Positions 22,976 to 34,186 of a stretch of DNA of 64,000 nucleotides are shown here, piece by piece. The notes beneath the pieces are model-generated. The model was given only the letters and a program-made list of their open reading frames with translations. It was not told the origin of the DNA and searched no databases. The stretch is from Macrothele yani. Lineage: Eukaryota; Arthropoda; Arachnida; Araneae; Macrothelidae. The position numbers and the translations under genes were made by a program. Location of the stretch: NCBI GenBank assembly GCA_039090855.1, contig CM077034.1:8448984-8512983 (forward strand). The letters run 5' to 3'. Every line of letters begins with the position of its first letter. The stretch's first letter is position 1.

Positions 22976-23828
22976 TTTTCAGTCGCTGAGCTGGGAAAAC
23001 AAGGGGATAAAGATTAATGGAGATTATCTAACCCACCTTCCTTTTGCTGATGACGTAGTCATTTTTCCAACTAGCCCATCAGAACTGCAGAGTATGATCC
23101 AGGAACTTGCTGACAGGAGTAAAGAAGTGGGATTAAAAATGAACTTTCAGAAGACAAAAGTGATGTTCAATGCTTTTACAAGAAATGAAGATTTATCGAT
23201 TGATGGAGAAAAGCTGGAGATAACAGACACGTACGTTTATCTTGGACAGCAGATATCAAGTGAGGGTCACATTGATGAAGAAATTAATCGGCGTACAAAA
23301 CTTGCCTGGAGAGCTTTTGGAAGAAACAGCATAATTTTCAAGAGCAATATGCCATTATGTCTTAAAAGAAAAGTGTTTGATCACTGCATCCTTCCAGTGC
23401 TTACGTATGGTGCAGAGACGTGGACCTTAACTAAAAGAGACATACAAAGGCTGCAGACAACTCAAAGCAGCATGGTGAGGTGCATACTTGGTGTAACCAG
23501 GAGAGATAAGAAGAGGAACTCGTGGATCCGAAAAATGACAAAAGTGGAAGACATCATGATCAGAGTTAAATCCCTGAAATGGCAATGGGCTGGACATACT
23601 GCCAGAAGGACAGATCATCGATGGACAGCCGAAATTTTAGATTGGATTCCAAGGGACAGGAAAAGACCCAGAAAAAGACCACATGGGAGATGGGTGGATG
23701 AAATTCGAAAGTATGCAGGGGTGGCATGGAGGAGACTGGCACAAAACAGACCGTTGTGGAAGAAACTTGGGGAGACCTTCGTCCAGCAGTGGATTGATAA
23801 TGGTTGACAATGATGATGATGATGATGA
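22976..23828 (+). mobile_element. 5'-truncated RTE copy b
   Basis: Same two junctions as copy a. An open frame of 237 codons (23094-23807) runs from MIQELADRSKEVGLKMNF to QQWIDNG and covers the RT thumb and basic tail. It lacks the endonuclease and most of the RT, so it cannot be functional. Confidence 0.92.
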
Positions 23829-25751
23829 TATGCTTGAGGAATACTGATGAAATATTACAGGTGAATGTGATACGGCAGTCAACTAAGGATGACAAAATGT
23901 TAAAATCGATAATAAGGAACAATATATGCTTGAGGAATACTGATGAAATACTACAGGTGAATGTGATACGGCAGTCAACTAAGGATGACAAAATGTTAAA
24001 ATCGATAATAAGGAACAATACATGCTTGAGGAATACTGATGAAATATTACAGGTGAATGTGATACGGCAGTCAACTGAGGATGACAAAATGTTAAAATCG
24101 ATAATAAGGAACAATACATGCTTGAGGAATACTGATGAAATATTACAGGTGAATGTGATACGGCCGTCAACTAAGGATGACAAAATGTTAAAATCGATAA
24201 TAAGGAACAATATATGCTTGAGGAATACTGATGAAATATTACAGGTGAATGTGATACGGCAGTCAAATAAGGATGACAAAATGTTAAAATCGATAATAAG
24301 GAACAATATATGCTTGAGGAATACTGATGAAATACTACAGGTGAATGTGATACGGCAGTCAACTAAGGATGACAAAATGTTAAAATCGATAATAAGGAAC
24401 AATACATGCTTGAGGAATACTGATGAAATATTACAGGTGAATGTGATACGGCAGTCAACTGAGGATGACAAAATGTTAAAATCGATAATAAGGAACAATA
24501 CATGCTTGAGGAATACTGATGAAATATTACAGGTGAATGTGATACGGCAGTCAACTGATTATGACAAAATGTTAAAATCGATAATAAGGAACAATATATG
24601 CTTGAGGAATACTGATGAAATATTACAGGTGAATGTGATACGGCCGTCAACTAAGGATGACAAAATGTTAAAATCGATAATAAGGAACAATATATGCTTG
24701 AGGAATACTGATGAAATATTACAGGTGAATGTGATACGGCAGTCAAATAAGGATGACAAAATGTTAAAATCGATAATAAGGAACAATATATGCTTGAGGA
24801 ATACTGATGAAATACTACAGGTGAATGTGATACGGCAGTCAACTAAGGATGACAAAATGTTAAAATCGATAATAAGGAACAATACATGCTTGAGGAATAC
24901 TGATGAAATATTACAGGTGAATGTGATACGGCAGTCAACTGAGGATGACAAAATGTTAAAATCGATAATAAGGAACAATACATGCTTGAGGAATACTGAT
25001 GAAATATTACAGGTGAATGTGATACGGCAGTCAACTGATTATGACAAAATGTTAAAATCGATAATAAGGAACAATATATGCTTGAGGAATACTGATGAAA
25101 TATTACAGGTGAATGTGATACGGCAGTCAACTAAGGATGACAAAATGTTAAAATCGATAATAAGGAACAATATATGCTTGAGGAATACTGATGAAATATT
25201 ACAGGTGAATGTGATACGGCAGTCAACTAAGGATGACAAAATGTTAAAATCGATAATAAGGAACAATATATGCTTGAGGAATACTGATGAAATATTACAG
25301 GTGAATGTGATACGGCAGTCAAATAAGGATGACAAAATGTTAAAATCGATAATAAGGAACAATATATGCTTGAGGAATACTGATGAAATACTACAGGTGA
25401 ATGTGATACGGCAGTCAACTAAGGATGACAAAATGTTAAAATCGATAATAAGGAACAATACATGCTTGAGGAATACTGATGAAATATTACAGGTGAATGT
25501 GATACGGCAGTCAACTAAGGATGACAAAATGTTAAAATCGATAATAAGGAACAATATATGCTTGAGGAATACTGATGAAATATTACAGGTGAATGTGATA
25601 CAGCAGTCAACTAAGGATGACAAAATGTTAAAATCGATAATAAGGAACAATATATGCTTGAGGAATACTGATGAAATATTACAGGTGAATGTGATACGGC
25701 AGTCAACTGAGGATGACAAAATGTTAAAATCGATAATAAGGAACAATATAT
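23829..25751. repeat. 96-bp satellite block 4
   Basis: About 20 monomers with the clearest five-monomer (480-bp) higher-order repeat: positions near 24170 and 24650 begin the same series of variants. Confidence 0.92.
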
Positions 25752-26609
25752 TTTTCAGTCGCTGAGCTGGGAAAACAAGGGGATAAAGATTAATGGAGAT
25801 TATCTAACCCACCTTCCTTTTGCTGATGACGTAGTCATTTTTCCAACTAGCCCATCAGAACTGCAGAGTATGATCCAGGAACTTGCTGACAGGAGTAAAG
25901 AAGTGGGATTAAAAATGAACTTTCAGAAGACAAAAGTGATGTTCAATGCTTTTACAAGAAATGAACGATTTATCGATTGATGGAGAAAAGCTGATGAGAT
26001 ATTACAGACACGTACGTTTATCTTGGACAGCAGATATCAAGTGAGGGTCACATTGATGAAGAAATTAATCGGCGTACAAAACTTGCCTGGAGAGCTTTTG
26101 GAAGAAACAGCATAATTTTCAAGAGCAATATGCCATTATGTCTTAAAAGAAAAGTGTTTGATCACTGCATCCTTCCAGTGCTTACGTATGGTGCAGAGAC
26201 GTGGACCTTAACTAAAAGAGACATACAAAGGCTGCAGACAACTCAAAGCAGCATGGTGAGGTGCATACTTGGTGTAACCAGGAGAGATAAGAAGAGGAAC
26301 TCGTGGATCCGAAAAATGACAAAAGTGGAAGACATCATGATCAGAGTTAAATCCCTGAAATGGCAATGGGCTGGACATACTGCCAGAAGGACAGATCATC
26401 GATGGACAGCCGAAATTTTAGATTGGATTCCAAGGGACAGGAAAAGACCCAGAAAAAGACCACATGGGAGATGGGTGGATGAAATTCGAAAGTATGCAGG
26501 GGTGGCATGGAGGAGACTGGCACAAAACAGACCGTTGTGGAAGAAACTTGGGGAGACCTTCGTCCAGCAGTGGATTGATAATGGTTGACAATGATGATGA
26601 TGATGATGA
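25752..26609 (+). mobile_element. 5'-truncated RTE copy c with a satellite-like patch
   Basis: Same junctions as copies a, b and d. It differs by a one-base insertion (AATGAACGATTT, near 25965) and by CTGATGAGATATTACAG at 25991-26007, where the other copies read CTGGAGATAACAG. The replaced stretch matches the satellite motif CTGATGAAATATTACAG at 16 of 17 bases. The C-terminal tail stays open at 26130-26588. Confidence 0.9.
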
Positions 26610-28436
26610 TATGCTTGAGGAATACTGATGAAATATTACAGGTGAATGTGATACGGCAGTCAACTAAGGATGACAAAATGTTAAAATCGATAATAAGGAA
26701 CAATATATGCTTGAGGAATACTGATGAAATACTACAGGTGAATGTGATACGGCAGTCAACTAAGGATGACAAAATGTTAAAATCGATAATAAGGAACAAT
26801 ACATGCTTGAGGAATACTGATGAAATATTACAGGTGAATGTGATACGGCAGTCAACTGAGGATGACAAAATGTTAAAATCGATAATAAGGAACAATACAT
26901 GCTTGAGGAATACTGATGAAATATTACAGGTGAATGTGATACGGCCGTCAACTAAGGATGACAAAATGTTAAAATCGATAATAAGGAACAATATATGCTT
27001 GAGGAATACTGATGAAATATTACAGGTGAATGTGATACGGCAGTCAAATAAGGATGACAAAATGTTAAAATCGATAATAAGGAACAATATATGCTTGAGG
27101 AATACTGATGAAATACTACAGGTGAATGTGATACGGCAGTCAACTAAGGATGACAAAATGTTAAAATCGATAATAAGGAACAATACATGCTTGAGGAATA
27201 CTGATGAAATATTACAGGTGAATGTGATACGGCAGTCAACTGAGGATGACAAAATGTTAAAATCGATAATAAGGAACAATACATGCTTGAGGAATACTGA
27301 TGAAATATTACAGGTGAATGTGATACGGCAGTCAACTGATTATGACAAAATGTTAAAATCGATAATAAGGAACAATATATGCTTGAGGAATACTGATGAA
27401 ATATTACAGGTGAATGTGATACGGCCGTCAACTAAGGATGACAAAATGTTAAAATCGATAATAAGGAACAATATATGCTTGAGGAATACTGATGAAATAT
27501 TACAGGTGAATGTGATACGGCAGTCAAATAAGGATGACAAAATGTTAAAATCGATAATAAGGAACAATATATGCTTGAGGAATACTGATGAAATACTACA
27601 GGTGAATGTGATACGGCAGTCAACTAAGGATGACAAAATGTTAAAATCGATAATAAGGAACAATACATGCTTGAGGAATACTGATGAAATATTACAGGTG
27701 AATGTGATACGGCAGTCAACTGAGGATGACAAAATGTTAAAATCGATAATAAGGAACAATACATGCTTGAGGAATACTGATGAAATATTACAGGTGAATG
27801 TGATACGGCAGTCAACTGATTATGACAAAATGTTAAAATCGATAATAAGGAACAATATATGCTTGAGGAATACTGATGAAATATTACAGGTGAATGTGAT
27901 ACGGCAGTCAACTAAGGATGACAAAATGTTAAAATCGATAATAAGGAACAATATATGCTTGAGGAATACTGATGAAATATTACAGGTGAATGTGATACGG
28001 CAGTCAACTAAGGATGACAAAATGTTAAATTCGATAATAAGGAACAATATATGCTTGAGGAATACTGATGAAATACTACAGGTGAATGTGATACGGCAGT
28101 CAACTAAGGATGACAAAATGTTAAAATCGATAATAAGGAACAATACATGCTTGAGGAATACTGATGAAATATTACAGGTGAATGTGATACGGCAGTCAAC
28201 TAAGGATGACAAAATGTTAAAATCGATAATAAGGAACAATATATGCTTGAGGAATACTGATGAAATATTACAGGTGAATGTGATACAGCAGTCAACTAAG
28301 GATGACAAAATGTTAAAATCGATAATAAGGAACAATATATGCTTGAGGAATACTGATGAAATATTACAGGTGAATGTGATACGGCAGTCAACTGAGGATG
28401 ACAAAATGTTAAAATCGATAATAAGGAACAATATAT
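26610..28436. repeat. 96-bp satellite block 5
   Basis: About 19 monomers. The order of variants is nearly the same as in block 4 with one monomer fewer, as expected if RTE copy plus block were duplicated together. Confidence 0.92.
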
Positions 28437-29289
28437 TTTTCAGTCGCTGAGCTGGGAAAACAAGGGGATAAAGATTAATGGAGATTATCTAACCCACCTT
28501 CCTTTTGCTGATGACGTAGTCATTTTTCCAACTAGCCCATCAGAACTGCAGAGTATGATCCAGGAACTTGCTGACAGGAGTAAAGAAGTGGGATTAAAAA
28601 TGAACTTTCAGAAGACAAAAGTGATGTTCAATGCTTTTACAAGAAATGAAGATTTATCGATTGATGGAGAAAAGCTGGAGATAACAGACACGTACGTTTA
28701 TCTTGGACAGCAGATATCAAGTGAGGGTCACATTGATGAAGAAATTAATCGGCGTACAAAACTTGCCTGGAGAGCTTTTGGAAGAAACAGCATAATTTTC
28801 AAGAGCAATATGCCATTATGTCTTAAAAGAAAAGTGTTTGATCAATGCATCCTTCCAGTGCTTACGTATGGTGCAGAGACGTGGACCTTAACTAAAAGAG
28901 ACATACAAAGGCTGCAGACAACTCAAAGCAGCATGGTGAGGTGCATACTTGGTGTAACCAGGAGAGATAAGAAGAGGAACTCGTGGATCCGAAAAATGAC
29001 AAAAGTGGAAGACATCATGATCAGAGTTAAATCCCTGAAATGGCAATGGGCTGGACATACTGCCAGAAGGACAGATCATCGATGGACAGCCGAAATTTTA
29101 GATTGGATTCCAAGGGACAGGAAAAGACCCAGAAGAAGACCACATGGGAGATGGGTGGATGAAATTCGAAAGTATGCAGGGGTGGCATGGAGGAGACTGG
29201 CACAAAACAGACCGTTGTGGAAGAAACTTGGGGAGACCTTCGTCCAGCAGTGGATTGATAATGGTTGACAATGATGATGATGATGATGA
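28437..29289 (+). mobile_element. 5'-truncated RTE copy d
   Basis: Same junctions as copies a-c, with an open 237-codon frame at 28555-29268 almost identical to copy b. Distances between the four left junctions are 3062, 2776 and 2685 bp, i.e. one RTE fragment plus a whole number of 96-bp monomers, apart from small indels. Confidence 0.92.
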
Positions 29290-31799
29290 TATGCTTGAGG
29301 AATACTGATGAAATATTACAGGTGAATGTGATACGGCAGTCAACTAAGGATGACAAAATGTTAAAATCGATAATAAGGAACAATATATGCTTGAGGAATA
29401 CTGATGAAATATTACAGGTGAATGTGATACGGCAGTCAACTGAGGATGACCAAATGTTAAAATCGATAATAAGGAACAATACATGCTTGAGGAATACTGA
29501 TGAAATATTACAGGTGAATGTGATACGGCAGTCAACTGAGGATGACAAAATGTTAAAATCGATAATAAGGAACAATATATGCTTGAGGAATACTGATGAA
29601 ATATTACAGGTGAATGTGATACGGCAGTCAACTCAGGATGACAAAATGTTAAAATCGATAATAAGGAACAATATATGCTTGAGGAATACTGATGAAATAT
29701 TACAGGTGAATGTGATACGGCAGTCAACTAAGGATGACAAAATGTTAAAATCGATAATAAGGAACAATATATGCTTGAGGAATACTGATGAAATATTACA
29801 GGTGAATGTGATACGGCAGTCAACTCAGGATGACCAAATGTTAAAATCGATAATAAGGAACAATATATGCTTGAGGAATACTGATGAAATATTACAGGTG
29901 AATGTGATACGGCAGTCAACTGAGGATGACAAAATGTTAAAATCGATAATAAGGAACAATTCATGCTTGAGGAATACTGATGAAATATTACAGGTGAATG
30001 TGATACGGCAGTCAACTAAGGATGACAAAATGTTAAAATCGATAATAAGGAACAATATATGCTTGAGGAATACTGATGAAATATTACAGGTGAATGTGAT
30101 ACGGCAGTCAACTAAGGATGACAAAATGTTAAAATCGATAATAAGGAACAATATATGCTTGAGGAATACTGATGAAATATTACAGGTGAATGTGATACGG
30201 CAGTCAACTAAGGATGACAAAATGTTAAAATCGATAATAAGGAACAATATATGCTTGAGGAATACTGATGAAATATTACAGGTGAATGTGATACGGCAGT
30301 CAACTAAGGATGACAAAATGTTAAAATCGATAATAAGGAACAATATATGCTTGAGGAATACTGATGAAATATTACAGGTGAATGTGATACGGCAGTCAAC
30401 TAAGGATGACAAAATGTTAAAATCGATAATAAGGAACAATATATGCTTGAGGAATACTGATGAAATATTACAGGTGAATGTGATACGGCAGTCAACTAAG
30501 GATGACAAAATGTTAAAATCGATAATAAGGAACAATATTATGCTTGAGGAATACTGATGAAATATTACAGGTGAATGTGATACGGCAGTCAACTAAGGAT
30601 GACAAAATGTTAAAATCGATAATAAAGAACAATATATGCTTGAGGAATACTGATGAAATATTACAGGTGAATGTGATACGGCAGTCAACTAAGGATGACA
30701 AAATGTTAAAATCGATAATAAGGAACAATATATGCTTCAGGAATACTGATGAAATATTACAGGTGAATGTGATACGGAAGTCAACTAAGGATGACAAAAT
30801 GTTAAAATCGATAATAAGGAACAATATATGCTTGAGGAATACTGATGAAATATTACAGGTGAATGTGATACGGCAGTCAACTTAGGATGACAAAATGTTA
30901 AAATCGATAATAAGGAACGATATATGCTTGAGGAATACTGATGAAATATTACAGGTGAATGTGATACGGCAGTCAACTTAGGATGACCAAATGTTAAAAT
31001 CGATAATAAGGAACAATATATGCTTGAGGAATACTGATGAAATATTACAGGTGAATGTGATACGGCAGTCAACTAAGGATGACAAAATGTTAAAACCGAT
31101 AATAAGGAACAATATATGCTTGAGGAATACTGATGAAATATTACAGGTGAATGTGATACGGCAGTCAACTAAGGATGACAAAATGTTAAAATCGATAATA
31201 AGGAACAATATATGCTTGAGGAATACTGATGAAATATTACAGGTGAATGTGATACGGCAGTCAACTAAGGATGACAAAATGTTAAAATCGATAATAAGGA
31301 ACAATATATGCTTGAGGAATACTGATGAAATATTACAGGTGAATGTGATACGGCAGTCAACTAAGGATGACAAAATGTTGAAATCGATAATAATTAACAA
31401 TATATGCTTGAGGAATACTGATGAAATATTACAGGTGAATGTGATACGGCAGTCAACTAAGGATGACAAAATGTTAAAATCGATAATAAGGAACAATATA
31501 TGCTTGAGGAATACTGATGAAATATTACAGGTGAATGTGATACGGCAGTCAACTAAGGATGACAAAATGTTGAAATCGATAATAAGGAACAATATATGCT
31601 TGAGGAATACTGATGAAATATTACAGGTGAATGTGATACGGCAGTCAACTAAAGATGACAAAATGTTAAAATCGATAATAAGGAACAATATATGCTTGAG
31701 GAATACTGATGAAATATTACAGGTGAATGTGATACGGCAGTCAACTAAGGATGACAAAATGTTAAAATCGTTAATGAGGAACAATATATGCTTGAGGAA
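29290..31799. repeat. 96-bp satellite block 6
   Basis: About 26 monomers. From about 30000 onward they are very uniform. Two monomers read CAACTTAGG (30880 and 30976), which puts a stop into the otherwise open plus-strand frame. The array ends in ATGCTTGAGGAAG and then unrelated sequence. Confidence 0.92.
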
Positions 31800-32571
31800 G
31801 ATGATGCACAAGCAAAAGTAATGATTAATTAATAAAGCATGTGATGACCTGCACAGTGAAAGCAGAGCACAAAACAACAGGTAAATATATTTACAAGAAC
31901 ATGGCTGTACAACGCAGTGCACAAAAAGAAGGGAACATGTAAAACACAACAAAAGCATATACTACGATAAAGGTACAGAAGTTCCCACAATCGAGGAAAC
32001 CACACGCTATGTGACAAAAACATGATAAGTATTACAGAACATAGTGGAAACTTGGGCGAACTCCTCAAGTGAAACACAAGGATACACAAAATACAAACAG
32101 CAAGCCGTGCAGTATTGCATCGGTCCAAAAAACAATGACATGGGAAGAGCAAAAAATACATGACGTCCAAGAATGTGAAAATGCAAGACAGAAATAAGGT
32201 ATAAATTAAAAGATGCAACACAATGCAGCAAGAAAAAACAAAAAGAACAAAGTATCGCAGGGCAAAACCTCTCGTATTGCTCCTAGAGAACAAATACACG
32301 GTGCGCAACTCAATGAAGGTACAGGCAGCAAAAGCAGACACATGAGTGAAGAATAAGTATTAAGGACAGGTGCAACGAAGAAACAAATACAACACGGTAC
32401 ATGCACACGAATTACACAAAAATTGCAGAAAACCCCTACAATACAAATCAGAAGCAGTTACATGACAAACACTTAGTAGACGTTGTGACGAAGCACCAGG
32501 AAGAGAGAACACAAAATCTCGACTGATGCATTCAGATCTTCGAAGCTGGAAAAAAACAAAAAAAAAAAAAA
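31800..32571 (-). other. Probable 3' untranslated part of a non-LTR retrotransposon
   Basis: No gene. The sequence is AC-rich like that at 4191-5553 and lies 3' of the second zinc-knuckle fragment, so I infer the same kind of 3' region. Minus-strand open frames such as 31829-32341 have no domain. An A-run at 32559 may mark an internal slip. Confidence 0.4.
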
Positions 32572-33035
32572 TCAGAAAGAAAGATGAATGGAAGATCCAG
32601 TGATTTCGAACCAACCGGTCCCCTGCGCCCAGGTAGACCGGAAAGAGGCTTGAGATTGAGGGTTGGAAGCAGCGAAGTTCTCCAGGCGTAGTCGAGACAT
32701 GATGCGATTCCTAAAAATCGACCGTAAGGCCGCGCCAGCAGAGAGGATACTAGGTGTGGTAGCAGGAGAGCGGAGAGATTGATGATAAAGAAAAACGACA
32801 TGTTTCACAAGTACGAAGAGATAGGCACAGGCATCCGGCAAAATAGCCGGGGGTGTTTGGTAAGAAATAGCCACTCGTACGCTTGAATAGGGATGTCTCT
32901 GGAGCAAATGGTGCCTACAAGACGAAAGGCAGTATTGAGAAGTGGAAGGAGAACGGGACAGTGACAGTAGACATGAGGAACATCACCTTCAACACAACAA
33001 AAGCAGCAGAGAGAAGTAGAAGAAATAGACATCAA
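32572..33035 (-). pseudogene. Second RT zinc-knuckle LINE fragment
   Basis: The minus strand reads LCCFCCVEGDVPHVYCHCPV, the same Cys/His block as at 5554-6176. After a frameshift come DACAYLFVLVKHVVFLY and FRNRIMSRLRLE, matching the other copy. It is a frameshifted relic. Its presence on the far side of the satellite fields suggests dispersed insertions of one family rather than one gene. Confidence 0.7.
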
Positions 33036-33187
33036 ACAAAGATCCTCGCTCCCTCCACGTTTATAAGTGAGTCACGGAAAAACTCTCTTTGGCCGCCACC
33101 GGGAGTCGAACCCAGGGTCTTCCAGTTACGCGCCGGATATGCTTCCGCTACACCACAGCGGCCTCGAATTCCTCCAGACTCACACAT
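33030..33187 (-). mobile_element. tRNA-Thr-like short element, copy 1
   Basis: Minus strand 33163-33091 is a 73-nt tRNA-like module with a 7-bp acceptor (GGCCGCT/GGCGGCC, one wobble), TGGTGTAGCGG A box and GGTTCGACTCC B box. The anticodon loop CGCGTAA would give CGU (Thr) but position 33 is G instead of the universal U, so it is not a working tRNA. A tail ACTCACTTATAAACGTGG follows. The block is repeated 300 bp downstream. Confidence 0.7.
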
Positions 33188-33329
33188 GCTAACCGCCAAG
33201 CCAAGTTGGCAGCCCGCCCCCGGAGCCCAGCACAACGCCGGGGACCCACCAAAGATGGCAAGCAGCAACTGAAGAAATAACCAGAAGGCGAATGAACAAT
33301 TAATACAGACATTTAACATGGACCAGGAA

Positions 33330-33487
33330 CATCAAACAAAGATCCTCGCTCCCTCCACGTTTATAAGTGAGTCACGGAAAAAATCTCATTGGCCGCCACC
33401 GGGAGTCGAACCCAGGGTCTTCCAGTTACGCGCCGGATATGCTTCAGCTACACCACAGCGGCCTCGAATTCCTCCAGACTCACACAT
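33330..33487 (-). mobile_element. tRNA-Thr-like short element, copy 2
   Basis: Near-identical to 33030-33187 over 158 bp (from CATCAAACAAAG to GACTCACACAT), with the tRNA-like module at 33463-33391 on the minus strand. Flanking bases differ, which argues for two insertions or for duplication followed by divergence of the spacer. No clear target duplication was found. Confidence 0.7.
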
Positions 33488-34084
33488 CGCGATGGTTGGC
33501 TGCTTCGCTGATGTTGACCACAAACGAAAGAGAGAAGAAGGAACAGGAAGGCGGCGGTGAAGAAACCGCCAGTGGATGTTTCGCTCTAACGGGGTAGAAA
33601 GGGGAGAGAAAGAGGCAGACCAGATAGGCAGCAGAAGAGAAGGAGAAGCATCAGGAAGACCATGCGGAGAAGTGAGGGGCGCACGGAGGAGCGCATAGAT
33701 AGAGGCAGTGGAAAAAGAAGAAATGGGGGCAACAGAGTCCCGAAAGGGAAAGAAGAAAGGAAGAGAGAGGCGTTGTAATCATTGCGAATAACCTACGAAT
33801 AGAGAGAGATGACATTTCAGTTACTTGTTTCTACTCAGTGGCAAAGGGACTATCCTTTCACCATCATGCCTTGCGTAGTGGAGCAGAGAAGACTAGAGGG
33901 GCTATCTTCTCACAAATTAGAGGTTCACGGTCCATACCGCTGAGATGAGTGGGGGAAAGAAAAAAATTGCCGTAGTTTTCGTAAAACTCGGCCGCTTTGT
34001 GAACATTTATGTTTTGGAAAGTGCAGAAAAATTCGGGCACTATATGTTTCAGGTAATTCGGCCGCTTAAGGGGTTAAATATATA
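33488..34084. other. Non-coding, purine-rich stretch
   Basis: No supported gene. The sequence at 33510-33780 is AG-rich on the plus strand; the rest is mixed. Near 33990-34070 the word TTCGGCCGC-type occurs twice. Confidence 0.5.
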
Positions 34085-34186
34085 TGAGGTAGGAGTTGAA
34101 TTTTAGGGAAAAAATCATAAATTTAGTTTTTGAAGTATTAATGATTAACTTATTTGAGTTTAGCCAATCCAAAATATTTTGAGATC
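34085..34186 (-). pseudogene. RT fragment of the 36-kb LINE family
   Basis: This 100-bp stretch matches 36140-36240 closely (for example TGAAGTATTAATGATTAACT). On the minus strand it gives the same LINTSKTKFMIF block of a LINE reverse transcriptase. It ends exactly where the 35-bp minisatellite starts. Confidence 0.6.

Larger units (their letters stand above)
14690..31799. repeat. 96-bp satellite field with five RTE interruptions
   Basis: About 109 monomers of 96 bp lie in six blocks: 14690-15762, 18951-19913, 20765-22975, 23829-25751, 26610-28436 and 29290-31799. The monomer contains TGATGAAATATTACAGGTG and AAAATGTTAAAATCGATAAT. Because 96 is 32 codons and the monomer has a stop-free frame on the plus strand and two on the minus strand, apparent proteins of up to about 750 residues arise on both strands. 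The 32-residue unit (LRNTDEILQVNVIRQST...) has no domain, and synonymous sites do not stand out as more variable. I treat it as non-coding satellite. Confidence 0.93.

Noticed and set aside
20743..22989. Apparent 748-residue protein of 32-residue repeats (and similar readings on both strands)
   Set aside because: It is a read-through of the 96-bp satellite. The same DNA is also open on the minus strand, the frame starts and ends in RTE sequence, and no domain or codon signal supports translation.
18951..29301. Five independent RTE insertions in the satellite
   Set aside because: Identical 3' junctions, and identical 5' joints in four copies, are better explained by co-amplification with the satellite.
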